Of a DNA stretch of 64,000 bases, positions 1 through 13,600 are shown piece after piece. The translations under genes were made by a program, and so were the position numbers. The stretch comes from Mytilus edulis (lineage: Eukaryota; Mollusca; Bivalvia; Mytilida; Mytilidae): positions 78,273,176-78,337,175 of the forward strand of contig NC_092355.1 in the NCBI RefSeq assembly GCF_963676685.1, written 5' to 3'. Under the pieces are notes generated by a model. It was not told the origin of the DNA and ran no database searches. It worked only from the letters and a program-made list of their open reading frames with translations. Numbering within the stretch: the first letter of the stretch is position 1; the number at the start of each line of letters is the position of its first letter.

Positions 1-460
1 TTCTCGCTTTAATTTTTCCACTTTGATAAGACAAATAAAGGCAAAAGTAGTATACCGCTGTTCAAAACTCATAAATCCATGGACAAAATCAGGATAACAA
101 ACTAAAACTGAGGAAAACGCATTAAATATAAGAAGGTTTCTGTTGTGGGACACTTTTTGGTTATATCGGCGGGAAACAGAAGAAAAAGTATTCATTTCAA
201 AATAGTTTGCAGTAACCAATTCAGCATTCAAGAGGATAAAATAAATTCATTTGCATAGTCTAGAATCTGAAATACGTTTTAAAAGAGCTAAAACTGAAGA
301 TTTTGACTCATCGGTTAAAATATTTTATTTAATTGTTTACAGTGTTTGAAAATATTATATTTATTTTTGTGATTTTAATTTTTAAATTCAGAGCTGTCCA
401 AAAATATTTTTGTTTTCGTGAAATAAAAAAATGTATTCATTTCATTGTTATGATTGACAG

Positions 461-1696
461 GATGAGAAAAAGAAACTGGTCCTTAAATTCAAAGAAGATC
501 TGCAGAAAATGTTTTCCTTACACAAGCTTCATGAACATATCATGTATGACAATGTCTTTTTCATGAATGCAACCGATGCAGCAGATCAAGATATTGAGCA
601 CTTGAAGGATACATTAGTTGATATCGCCTTTCAGCAGTCAACATGGGGACAACAGATGCCGATTGTTTGGGTGCCTCTTGATTTACAAATATCAGATATG
701 AGAGCAGATGGAGTAAAGCTGATAACAAAAGAAAAACTTTTAGAGAGAAACAAATCTAATAAAGAATTTGCTCTGAATGAAAGAAGAGTAGACGATTTCT
801 TACTTGTTCAGCACTCAATCGGAAAGCTGTTGTATTTCGATGAACCTGCTTTAAGAGATTTCATTGTCATTCAACCTTCAGCAATGGTCAATATCCTGAG
901 AGCCTTTGTTACAGACAAAATGTTTTGGCCAGAAAAAGGACCCGTCCGAGACATACTGGAAAATTTATCATCTACTGGAGTTCTAAAGAAGACAGACCTG
1001 TTTACTCTTTGGTCACAACCAGCTTTCAAAGAAATTTTGACGGATGTCAGAACTAAGGAATATATAATCCAAGTCCTCCTTCATCTAGATATCCTTGTAG
1101 AACCTAAACGCTACACTGAAAAAGACGCTGCTGCAGACTTATTTCTAGTACCCTGCATTGTGAAGCAAAAGATTCCAAAACAAATGCAGAGAAATGCAAC
1201 AGATGACAGAACACTGTGCATAGCTTATCATCTTAAGGAGACAGTGGTTCCATCTGCTTTGTCGTTCAAACTTATAGGGGCTGCAATAAATATCTGGTCT
1301 CTGAAAGAAGAGGACAATCGTTTTTGTCTTTATTTTCAATCTGCGATTATGGATGCTGACAACAGAAATGAACTTCATATTAAGGTTGAAGGTCAGAGAT
1401 TATTTGCATACCTCGTCAATGATGTGTCAAAACAGCTCATATCACCAGATCTAGCAACAACAACACAGGAATGCCTGACTTTGGCACTTGAACGAATTCT
1501 TCAGTTTTACCCACGTTGTTTTGGTAAACAAAGTCACCATTCCATATCAGATCTGTTTGAAATAGAAGTTGGAGAAATGTGCAACGGTAAAACGTGTTTA
1601 GTACCTTTGACAGATGCAAGAACAAAAGAAAATTGGATATGCAAGAACAAGAAAATACATAAAACAAAATGTCCTTTGAATTGGGTTTTTGAAAAG
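461..1696 (+). CDS. Gene 1 exon: end of Roc plus COR domain
   Basis: Internal exon of 412 residues with acceptor TTGACAG before 461 and donor AAAAG|GTTAGT after 1696; phase 0 at both ends. Residues about 30-80 hold the last strand and helix of Roc with the linker (FFMNATD, then WGQQMPIVWVPLD). Residues about 105-240 read as a COR domain: VDDFLLVQHSIGKLLYFDE, the DFIVIQPSAMVNILRAFV winged-helix stretch, then YIIQVLLHLDILVEP and DLFLVPCIV. Residues about 250-360 are beta-rich and match the second COR half. The open frame extends to 1741 only because intron read-through stays open. The exon is long and intact, which argues for a live gene. The upstream GTPase exon is not in the window. Confidence 0.8.
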
Positions 1697-4600
1697 GTTA
1701 GTAATATCTTTATGCATCCTCCTTTTTTAGAAGTTAATTAATCATGTCTGACAAACTAATGAAGCTTCCATATGGTTCCTGATAATAGTTTTACCAATAT
1801 TAGTTTTACTTGCCAGTATTCAGTATTAATTCTAATTTGTGTTCAGTACTGTTTTGATGTAATAAATGACAGCACTAATAGTATATGCTCTCATGATTTC
1901 AAGAATACGATTTGTCTGATCACTTGTGCTGTTGGGTTCGAGAGCATCTTGTTGATATTTACTGATCATATCTCGTTATGCATAGATATGTGAGGCACTT
2001 AATATTAAAAAAATAAGTAAATTATGGGGAGAGTTGCTTTAATCAAAGTTGAAAGTGAACAAAACACTCTATAATCTACAGTACAGTATGCATACAACTG
2101 CAGTAGTCATCATCAAATCAAAAGCTTCTTTATTAGATTAAGGAAATCCAGCTTGTCACAAAAACAGTGGTTAACATAACTAGCTGGATGATGAAAATGG
2201 TATGTGTGAACTTTAAAGTTTTGTATTCCTGCAACAAAAAATACTAATGAAACAAGGGATACCATTGAAAATCAAAGGGTTGAGTAAATATTTACCAAAA
2301 CATGCTGGTTGCAAACTAAAAGCTGATCAAGTGTATTTGTTTATTTTCAGAATAAGAAGCATTGTGACTCAAATTGTAAAGGTAATAGAATAAACAATAA
2401 AAGATAACATTATTCTAGATATGGTCTGAGACCACAATTATTTCGTAGTGCATATCTTTTAGAACATCAATGAAAATTTTAAAAATCCCACCTACCCTTT
2501 CTCAATGAAATTTTGACAGTGTGTTGTACTACTTTTGGGACAAATTATATGAAAACTTCATCGGCTCTAACTCAAAGTAAAGACAATTTTATGTTTAAGG
2601 TGTCTTGCAATCTTTTGACAGCTTCCGAAGTTGTAATATTTAACCTTTTTCAGCTGGACCAAATCACTACTTTCCTTAAAAATTCAGGACCAAATTTTTT
2701 TTACAGTTTAATTTCACCCCCTTACTTGCAATTTGAGGCATTACACATGGACAAATTAATTTGGAAGGTGTATAAAAATTAATGGCAAGTAACTCTCTGT
2801 CAACTCTAGGTACTATATTTGTAGACAACGAAAATCAAGGGACGACAATTGTGGTCTCGGACCATATAAATAATAAAGCAAGATATAAGATATATTTGGT
2901 GTGGTTCATATTATTGAAAAACTGTCGTTTTATAAATAATTGAATTCTATTAATTATGTAACAGTGTTGTTATGACTTTGATGCACAGGCATTTTCTTAT
3001 TTTGGTGTTTTTGATTTTTTTATGATTTTTGATTTTTTTTTATATTTGGTTTGAAAAATATTTAAATCAAAACACTGCATGTACTACTGATGAAACAAGT
3101 TTTGCAAAAAGAGCAACTTTCAGCTAAAAACATTTTACTAAAATAATGAAAAAAAAAGTAAAATAAAGACACAATGTCAACATTATTACTATAGCTATTG
3201 TATCCTCATTTAGCTAAACAACTAATTTACTCTTCCAGGTCCTGAAACAAAAACACTGGACTTGAAACCAGATAATCATCATTTCGTGCAACTAGCAAGA
3301 ACAATCGGTATTGGGGACTTCTCCAACTTCTTTATAAAACTTGGAATGGAAAAAAATGATCTGGAGAACTTAAATTTTCGTTATTTTTCAAATCCTATGG
3401 ATTTTATGTTGATGGGGCTCTTTGAATGGAGGGATAAAACAGAAAGTAACCAAATGAATGCAACATTCAGAAAACTGCAGATGGCACTGACGGCTATTAA
3501 AAGACAGCACTATCTGTGTCAGGTTGGATAAATAAAATCATTTTTTTTTGTCTGACTTAATTTTGTTACACTGTTGTGTTACTTCTGTGTGTACATTCAT
3601 CCGCCCTTCCAATGACGTTCATTTTTTGTTGCATGTTTCTCAGGAACTACAATACCAGGATTTCTGAAATTTGGTTTCATATTTTATGTAAGTCACATAT
3701 ACTGTGTGATGTGTTTTCAGATTAATAACTTATACATTCCTGTTTATCGATCATTTGTATCATTTAAAGATGTTAACCAATTTGAAAATGTTTGTCACAT
3801 TTTACTCGGAAACTACAATACAAGGATTTATGAAATTTTATTAAGTCACCTAGTATACCGTGATTCTCCGCTGAACAAATTTTATGTTTACCATGTTCTT
3901 TTAGTGGCAGGATATCAATAGTAAGAGGTAGCTCACAGATTCACTTGTTATATTTGTTTGTGACGAATAAAGACTTTTTCACCAATCAAATCATATGGTT
4001 AAGTAGATGGTACATAAACATTTATAAGATAATGCTAAGGAAAAAAAAAGATCGAAACGTCAGGTAAATACATATTGTATAAAACACATCACACCGCCTG
4101 CAATGAAGTAATAAAGCTAAACAATGCAAGACTGGTACAATGTGTTTATATTTCATGAAAATATAAATTACACTTTATTAATTGTGTTTCTAAAGCACTT
4201 GATTTAAGAATAGTGTATAGACTTAAGGTAAAAATGTAACAATTAAAGTCCTTGCAACAGTAAAGCAACAATAATATCTTCATATATGTGTAGTGTTTTA
4301 CAAAAAAGTACATCAATTATTTCTGCATTATATGCAATGTCATTATGTTCCTGCATTTCAATACATATATGCGTTTGCCTATGAATAATAATATGCCTTG
4401 AATCCTATAACACCAATGTTCCTATTTGGCATCACAGGACAACATGACAATTTACATTTTTATAGAATATGTATCGGGTTTTTCTTGGTTTTATATTTGA
4501 TTTTGATACTATTAAAGACTTTAATTCAATTTTACCTCTGACATATTTCAGGTACACAGAGAGGATCAAACTTTAACAAGTAGGTGTATTTGTATAATTG

Positions 4601-7600
4601 AGTGGCTGATTCATTACAAAAAATATTTATCTTTAATTTATGGCTTCGAATCTTGCTTTATATAATTTCCTCAGTAATAGATTAACGTACCTGCATTTGG
4701 CAAAATTTAAGGATTATTTGGTCTTCAATGCACTTCAACTCCATACTTTATTTGCTCTTATTAATTTATTAGAGCCTTTCTGGTTATTTTAATCATTGCA
4801 TATATGGTGAATTTATTTCTACTACACACAAACAAAATGAATCATTACATTTAAGTTTCATGTATGTTGATTTATTAACTAGATATATTCGATCATTTTT
4901 TATTGTAATACTTCAAAATAAGGATAAAAGATTGTTAATCCTGGTACCTTTAATAACTATTATGTCTTTGCCGCACGTTCCAAAAATGGTTTCTGTTCTC
5001 TTAACTTAATGTTATGAATCTTATTTATAATGCTCATTACCACTAAAAAAATCAATTTTGAATTTTGGTGACCAACGTATGCATACAAAGCTTTAAAAGT
5101 TTTGCATTTCGTTTTCTTTTTTACTGTGCCACAACCAAATGATATGAAACCGAATATTTATTACATGTACCACAAAACACATATCAAGTTTGAAATGGGT
5201 TATTTGTTTTGGCATTACTTTTGCTGATTAAGAGTTATGTTCCGTTAAAGAAGATACATTGCCAAATGCTTTGTTTCCTTTCTCTAACTTCAGTTTCCCT
5301 CAACATGTTATAAGCCATTTTCATGTATAGAATGCTAGAAAACTCAAATCAGGAACAAATTTTGGTAGTGTTACTGTTAACGTTCTTGATTTATGTCCCT
5401 TTATAATGCTTTATAATGCTATATGCAAATGGGGTATCATCTATGTCCCATGGACTATTCCACATGATAATATCATGTTTTGATATGACATTCAAAAAAT
5501 TCCAGTTTCTTTCTGTCTTTTTTTGTTACAGAAATAGCTAATGTTGGCCTACAAGATGAACCTTCAGATGACGTAATTAATAGTTTGACAGAAAAACAAT
5601 TGATAGGTGATTGCATTGTTCACTTAGGCATTGAATTAAAACTAAGCATTAATAGCATTAAGGCGACAATAAAAAACAATCCAAGGGATGTTTATGGTCA
5701 ATTTCATGATCTTCTCATCAAATGGAAATCTGGCCAGGTAAAGCCAACAATCTACAGACTAATGGTAGCACTGAAAAATGTTAAAGCGTCTGATGGACTA
5801 GCTTATGTGATGAAAACGTATGATGTTGAGCCAAACATTAATGCCAGTTTGGTAAGTAGATAAACACATATACAGGAGAGTCTTAAATTGGTGAAATTAG
5901 CAAAAAATGTGTATTAATATCCCCATAGAAATGGAAAAGGTTATATCAGGGATTCAAAGCAATTTGGAAATTTATCTGCAAGACTTGTTTATACTATAAA
6001 GCTTGATCTCATATGTTTCATAAATTCATTTACTACTAGTAAAAAAATCATAAAATATCTGCACTCATATCTTGCTATGATACGTTCAGAAAAACTATCA
6101 GTTACAGACAAAAAACATTAAGAGGTACATAGACGTATTCTTAGTACTCAATAACTCCAAAAGGTCATAAAACATGTATTGATTGCTGTTTTAGATGACT
6201 TCAAATTATGTGGTATGATTGCCAATGATGCAGCTCTCCAACAGGGACTAAATGACATTATACTTAACAAATATAGTGCAAAGTGCAGCTTTCAATAATG
6301 AGCAAGTTAACCTTTATCTGTCCTTTACCTTGAAATATAGCACTTTTAACTCATCATATATGTAAATTGTGATGTGCCCGTTCTAAATTGTTTTCTTATT
6401 TGTGGTCCAAACGCACATAAAGTATTTATGAACAAAAACTCAAACATGAGAAATAGCTCGCCTAGACAAGTGCAGCAAAGTTCCATTATCTTATAATACA
6501 ACTATCTTCAAATCGCTTTGCCAGCACACTAAGACCGCTGCAGCTTACATGTCTTACAAACATATCTACAATGAAAAATAATGAAATATAATCTTTTAAA
6601 TCAGAAACAAGCATAATGTTCTTTTTAAGATCTGCAGAAAAAACGTAATGCGTAAAAACATACAGTAATTATATACTTATACAAAACATGTTCACAGGGT
6701 GGAGGGAATTAAAACTTTACTGCACTAAGACTGAGCTTCCAAAGGTCAAGCTATGAAAATAGTAAAATCACAAAAAAAACTGAACTAAATTGAAAATCTA
6801 ATCAGAAAGTCCATAATCACATGGCAAAATCAAATGACAAAACACATCAACAACGAATGGACAAGAACTGTAATATTCCTGACTTGGTACTGGCCTTTTG
6901 CAAATGCAAATGGTGGATTAAACCTGGTATTATAGCACTAAACCTCTCTCTTTGAAGACAGTCTCATCAAATTCCGTTATATTTACAATGATGCGTGAAC
7001 TAAACAGACATGATAAATAAAATAGTCAAAAATGGATTTTCAACGTAAACTTTTACCGCGAATGACCAGTCTGTGTTGTCATATAAAGAACTTTAAACTC
7101 TTAACTTTATTAAGGTGACTTATTGTTATGCAAAATTAATTTAAATATTATTGTAAACATGAATAAATATGCATAATATAACAACAAACCCATGTGTTAT
7201 CGATAGTTAGTAAATAAATTTATGTTTGCCAAACTTTCAATTATTATTATTAACTTTAACCTAAAACCCAAAGTTATGTCTTAGTGTTTTGGTCTACAAG
7301 CATACTCACCTTTATTTGTTGAGATTAATTTAAGGTGTATACCGGTATGTCTATCTGGTAGATATCATCTGACCTTTACCACATTGTCATGGTTCATTGT
7401 TTGATATAAAGTTTTTATGGTTAGAAATAATTTCTTGTCTCTAATTCTATGGAAATATATCCCTTTCCAAACCAATTGTATAAAACAAATTAACCAATGT
7501 GTGGTTGCCTGTGATCTCAGAAGATGATTGGCTGAGTTTTAGGGTCATAACCTTTCTCAGCTCATTGAACGAATGAAAATGTTCTAATAGGTGTTAATGA

Positions 7601-10600
7601 AATTGACAACTTCGTGGAAAGTAGAAGGGGATTTTTTTACAGAAAAAAAAGGAAAATGTAATCATTAGAGAAACAGATTATTACATAGTTACGCGTGGAT
7701 TATCGGATTTATCCAATCTCGATAGTTAAATTTTAATTTTTAAAGTCCTCGCCAAGGCTTGGACTTTAAAATTGACAATTTAACTATCTCAATTGGATAA
7801 ATCCTATAATCCACTGGTATCAATGTAATAATCTATAGGTATACTATAGGCAAAAGGTCTACTATAGTTGGTGTATGGATTCAAAAGTGAACATGTATTT
7901 CCGACTTTGTTTATCTGACCTTGACCTCATTTTCTTGGTTCATGTAAATGTTATGGGATACTTGTCGTAAAACTGTATATTTAGGTCTATCAAAGTTTTA
8001 TAGTAGAAAACACATTAAGGAGTCTTGGGTCAAACTCTATGTATGCTTGTTTATTCTACAGGAACAGGAAAAAAAGCAGTTTGACCCTAGTTTATCAGGT
8101 AAGTTTGACATTTTATTTATTTAATTTCTTTGATTTTAGTTTGGTTCAACGAAATTTATATTTGGTCTACAATTTGATTCAGAAGAAACATCGACATAGC
8201 TAGATAATACAATTCATTCTCTAATTACCACCACAATTTGATATTAATAAGTATTGTAATTTTCATTGTTATTAATAAATGTAATATACTAGAATACGCA
8301 TGCAAAATCACGGTCATTCAGAGCGCGGTTGAAAGTATGTTTAGTGTTGTAGAATGATTTTTTGTACAAACAAATAATGACTGGAGAAATCCAGGAAACA
8401 TATCAAAAGTCATAGGTACTTGGGGAGAGGAAAACTGTTTTCTACTCTTCCTTTTTTTCCAAATCCCATTTTTGTGTTTTCTATTAATTTCAATATGAAC
8501 ATACGTTAAGTATATTACGAACTTCCTCTTGTGTTTTTGGTCATCTGATGAGTTAAGCCTTTTTCAACTGATTTTTATAGTTCGTTCTTATGTTGTACTG
8601 TTATACCAGTGTCTCAGGGTAGGGGGAGTGTTGGGATCCCGCTTACATGTTTAACCCCGCCACATTATTTATGTATGTGCCTGTCCCAAATTAGGAGCCT
8701 GTAATTTAGTGGGTGTCATTTGTTTATGTGTTACATATTTGTTTTTCGTTCATTTTTTTTACATAAATAAGGCCGTTAGTTTTCTCGTTTGAATTGTTTT
8801 ACAGTGTCTTATCGGGGCTTTTTATAGCTGACTATGCGGTATGGGCTTTGCTCATTGTTGAAGGCCGTACAGTGACCTATAGTTGTTAATGTCTGTGTCA
8901 TTTTGGTCTTTGGTGGATAGTTGTCTCATTGGCAATCATACCACATCTTCTTTTTTATATTCATTACTATAAATAAAGTGTGTTTGCTTTTTACTATCAA
9001 CCTCAGTTTACTTATCAATCCACGGTGGTCATTGTTTATTTATATAGACCCTCTCTATTAAATATATTTCGTGATACGATGAAGTTTTGTGAAAGATTTT
9101 ATGACTTAAGAATTTCAGAAAAAGGTATCAATAGTCATGGGTACTTTGAAACAGGAAAATTGTTTTTCTAGCCCGGCTCCTCCTTTTTAGCTCACCTATC
9201 CCGAAGGGACAAGTGAGCTTATGCCATCACTTGGCGTCCGTCGTCGTCCGTCGTCTGTCGTCGTAAACTATTTCAAGAATCTTCTCCTCTGAAACTACTG
9301 GGCCAAATACTTTCAAACTTTAACTGAATGTTCCTTAGGGTATCTAATTTATAAATTGTATCCGAAGTTTTGATCTATCAACAAACATGGTCGCCATTGC
9401 TAAAAATAGAACATAGGGGTCAAATGCAGTTTTTGGCTTATAACTCAAAAACCAAAGCATTTAGAGCAAATCTGACATGGGGTAAAATTGTTTATCAGGT
9501 CAAGATCTATCTGCCCTGAAATTTTCAGATGAATCAGACAACCCGTTGATGGGTTGCTGCCCCTGAATTGGTAATTTTAAGGAAATTTTGCTGTTTTTGG
9601 TTATTATCTTGAATATTATTATAGATAGAGATAAACTGTAAACAGGAATAATGTTCAGCAAAGTAAGATTTACAAATAAGTCAACATGACAGAAATGGTC
9701 AGTTGACCCCTTTAGGAGTTATTGCCCTTTATAGTCAATTTTTAACCATTTTTCGTAAATCTTAGTAATCTTTTACAAAATTCTTCTCCTCTGAAACTAC
9801 TTGGCAAAATACTTCCAAACTTTAACTGAATGTTCCTTAGGGTATCTAGTTTGTAAATTGTATCCGAAGTTATGATCTATCAATAAACATGGTCGCCATT
9901 GCTAAAAATAGAACATAGGGGTCAAATGCAGTTTTTGGCTTATAACTCAAAAACCAAAGCATTTAGAGCAAATCTGACATGGGTAATATTGTTTATCAGG
10001 TCAGGATCTATCTGCCCTGAAATTTTCAGATGAATCAGACAACCTGTTGTTGGGTTGCTGCCCCTGAATTGATAATTTTAAGGAAATTTTGCTGTTTTTG
10101 TTTATTATCTTGAATATAATTATAGATAGAAATAAACTGTAAACAGCAATAATGTTCAGCAAAGTAAGATCTTCAATTAAGTCAATTTGACCAAAATTGT
10201 CAATTGACCCCTTAAGGAGTTATTGCCCTTTAAAGACTTTTTTCACAATTTGTTCATCATGTTGACTTACTTTAAAAAAATCTTCTCCTTTGAAACTTCT
10301 GTATCAATTTCAGCCAAACTTAGGCTAAATGAGTTTCAGAGTATCTAGTATAAATTTTATATTTTATTTCCTTGTATGTCAAGAAACATAGCTCATATGG
10401 CTAAAATAAAACATAGGAGAAAATGATTATTTTTTTTGGCTTTTGGAGAAAATAGGACGATCCAAAAAACATTTAAATAAATTGAAAAGCCAAAATAATC
10501 ATTGATGAGAAATTTAACCAAAAGAATTAAGGTGAGCGATTCAGGCTCTTGAGAGCCTCTTGTTTCTTTTCCAAAATGCCCTTGTTTCTTGTTTTTTTTT

Positions 10601-13600
10601 ATTCATTTCAATAACGCTAGCGTTTGTCTGTATATTATGAACATTCATTACTATAAATATATTTTCTTTTTACTATCAATTCCCCGTTTACTAATCAATC
10701 CACGGCGGTCATAGATATATTGTAGAGAACCTCTCTATATAATCAACTCTGTGATCGCCGTGGTTGGTAACCTTGAAATTCATAGAAGATAGCAAATGCA
10801 CTTTATTAGTATAGGTATGTTCAAACACAGAAAAATGCAAACTGGAAGTCTAATCTCACTTAAAATTCCGTCCAATGACGGAAAAACTATCCAGACACAT
10901 TTTTTCGTTTTCCTCCCAAAATAACCCATACGGAACTTATCATAAGCAAGGATGACAAATGCGACTATGGATGGTACATATAGGACATAGAGGTATAACG
11001 ATAAATTTAGTGTGGAAGGAAGAGAAATGACACACAAAATGAGGTCTCCTCATTTAATAGTATAGATAAAAAGATTCACAAATATAAGCGTGTATTTCAA
11101 GCTTTGCAAGTACAGTATTGCCAACTTTGAACATGTTTGTCTTTTTGACTATTTTGATCAGAGCGTTATTCATGAGTCTTAAGTAGATGAAACACGCAAA
11201 ATCAACAATAAGCAAAACCCATAACGCATAGTAAGCTACAAAAGGGCTAAACATATCAAATTTTAGTCGTGCAAACGAGATTATTAACGGTCTATTTTGC
11301 TTCAGTGAACATCATATCTCTGTTTTTTTCGGAATCATTGTCAACCTCATCAAAAGTCTATAGTTGCATAATATGAAATTTGAATAGGGGGAATATTTGC
11401 TCTAATGGTCAGATCAGAAGTATTTTTTTTAGCATTACCAAATATTTGCTGGATTGTTGCCCCAAAAGTAGTCTTCTTTGTGATACAAATCATGTAAGCA
11501 TGCTGTTCAAATCATGTCTAAGACAAGAATATACACTTATTTAAAAAGAAATTTGCTTATCACAAGTAACTTGAAACCAGACAAACAATAGTACACATGA
11601 GTCGGTGACATGACACAACATAGAAAACTAAAGAATAAACAACACAAATCCCACCAAAAACTAGGGATGATCTTAGGTGCTCCGAAAGGGTAAGCAGATC
11701 CTGCTCCACATGTGGCACCCGTCGTGTTGTTTATGTTTAAAGTAGGTACCAGGACTTTGAATTTTCTTCTTTTGAATAGTTTCACATCTTCTGATTTTTG
11801 GGATTTTTTATACTTTTCTGTTTTGTTAATTACCTGTATTTAAGGCCTTGCTTTGACCTGTAATTTTTTATCTATTTGTCCTTTGGTCGATGAATAGTTG
11901 TCATATTAACACATATGACCACATCTCCTTATTCTCTATCATATCTATCATTAATTTTCAATGTGTTATCTTATATCATTTCATATTCCAAATTAGACCT
12001 GAGGGATATTTTGGATCAAATGATGACAAAGTTAGTGATATCAGTGGATGACAGACGCAGCATTGAACAAAATACTGATCAGGAAAACACCATGCTAGAT
12101 ATAGTGATCAAAAGGGGAGAGCCTAATAAATCTATGTGTATTGATGTTTTAATGCAAAATACTGGATACGAAGATCTAGCAGAAAAATTGATGTCTGATT
12201 CATCCAGCTCAGTGCCACCACCTTATAAAACAGGTAAGATCTGTATGTGTCATCATTAAACATTAGAGATCCCTGGTGTGCATTTGATCCTTTCATCAAC
12301 ATTAGAAATAGCTGTTTATTTGTTACACTTATGACAATACAAAAAGAGTCGAATTATTGTAACATCCTACAAATTATATTTCATCTCGGCTTGCAATTTA
12401 TAATATTTTACCAGATTTGGAATATTTTTTAAAATAAAATCAATTTGCATTTGTTCATGTGTACACTATTTGTTCATGGTACAATGCATTTTCTGTAGCA
12501 TATTTCAGACTATTTTAAAACAGTGTTATTTATCACTGTTTATGTAGTACTGTTCCCCAATTGTGTGGCCAACAAATTTACAATATTAAAAGGAACCTTG
12601 TTCACTAATTGATAGTAAGTGCTACTGCATCCAGAATGCTGCTCATTCTACCTTTTTAGCTCACCTGGCCCGAAGGGCCAAGTGAGCTTTTCTCATCACT
12701 TGGCGTCCGTCATCCGTCGTCGTCCGTCGTCGTTAACTTTTACAAAAATCTTCTCCTCTGAAACTACTGGGCTAAATCAAACCACACTTGGCCACAATCA
12801 TCATTGGGGTATTTAGTTTAAAAAATGTGTGGCGTGACCCGGTCATCCAACCAAGATGGCCGCCACGGCTAAAAATAGAACATAGGGGTAAAATGCAGTT
12901 TTTGGCTTATAACTAAAAAACCAAAGCATTCAGAGGAAATCTGACATGGGGTAAAAATGTTTATCAGGTCAAGATCTATCTGCACTGAAATTTTCAGATG
13001 AATCGGTTAACCTGTTGTTGGGTTGCTGCCCCTGAATTGGTAATTTTGAGGAAATTTTGCTGTTTTTGGTTATTATTTTGAATATTATTATAGATAGAGA
13101 TAAACTGTAAACAGTGATAATGTTCAGCAAAGTTAGATTTACAAATAAGTCAACATGACCGAAATGGTCAGTTGACCCCTTTAGGAGTTATTGCCCTTTA
13201 TAGTCAATTTTTAACCATTTTTCATAAATCTAAGTAATCTTTTACAAAAATCTTCTCCTCTGAAACTACTGAGCCAAATTAATCCAAACTTGGCCACAAT
13301 CATCTTTGGGGTATCTAGTTTAAAAAATGTGTGGCGTGACCCGGTCAACCAACCAAGATGGCCGCCACGGCTAAAAATAGAACATAGGGGTAAAATGCAG
13401 TTTTTGGCTTATAACTCAAAAACCAAAGCATTTTGAGGAAATTTGACATGGGATAAAAATGTTTATCAGGTCAATATCTATCTGCCCTGAAATTTTTTGA
13501 TGAACTGGACAATCGGTTGTTGGCTTGCTGCCCTCCAATTGGTAATTTTTAAAGAAATTTTGCCGTTTTTGGTTATTATCTTGAATACTATTATAGATAG

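Larger units (their letters stand above)
8345..10752. repeat. Local tandem duplication in intron 6, each copy split by a different repeat
   Basis: Copy 1 is 8345-8524 plus 8962-9075; copy 2 is 9085-9187 plus 10562-10752. Shared phrases are 'AGTCAT-GGTACTT', 'GGAAAA-TGTTTTCTA', 'CATTACTATAAAT', 'TTTACT-ATCAATCCACGG-GGTCAT' and 'GA-CCTCTCTAT'. Copy 1 is interrupted by repeat D, copy 2 by repeat C, at roughly the same internal point. Confidence 0.5.

Noticed and set aside
3706..3921. Open frame of 71 codons as an extra exon of gene 1
   Set aside because: No phase-compatible splice sites and it overlaps a short repeated segment; the gene joins in phase without it.
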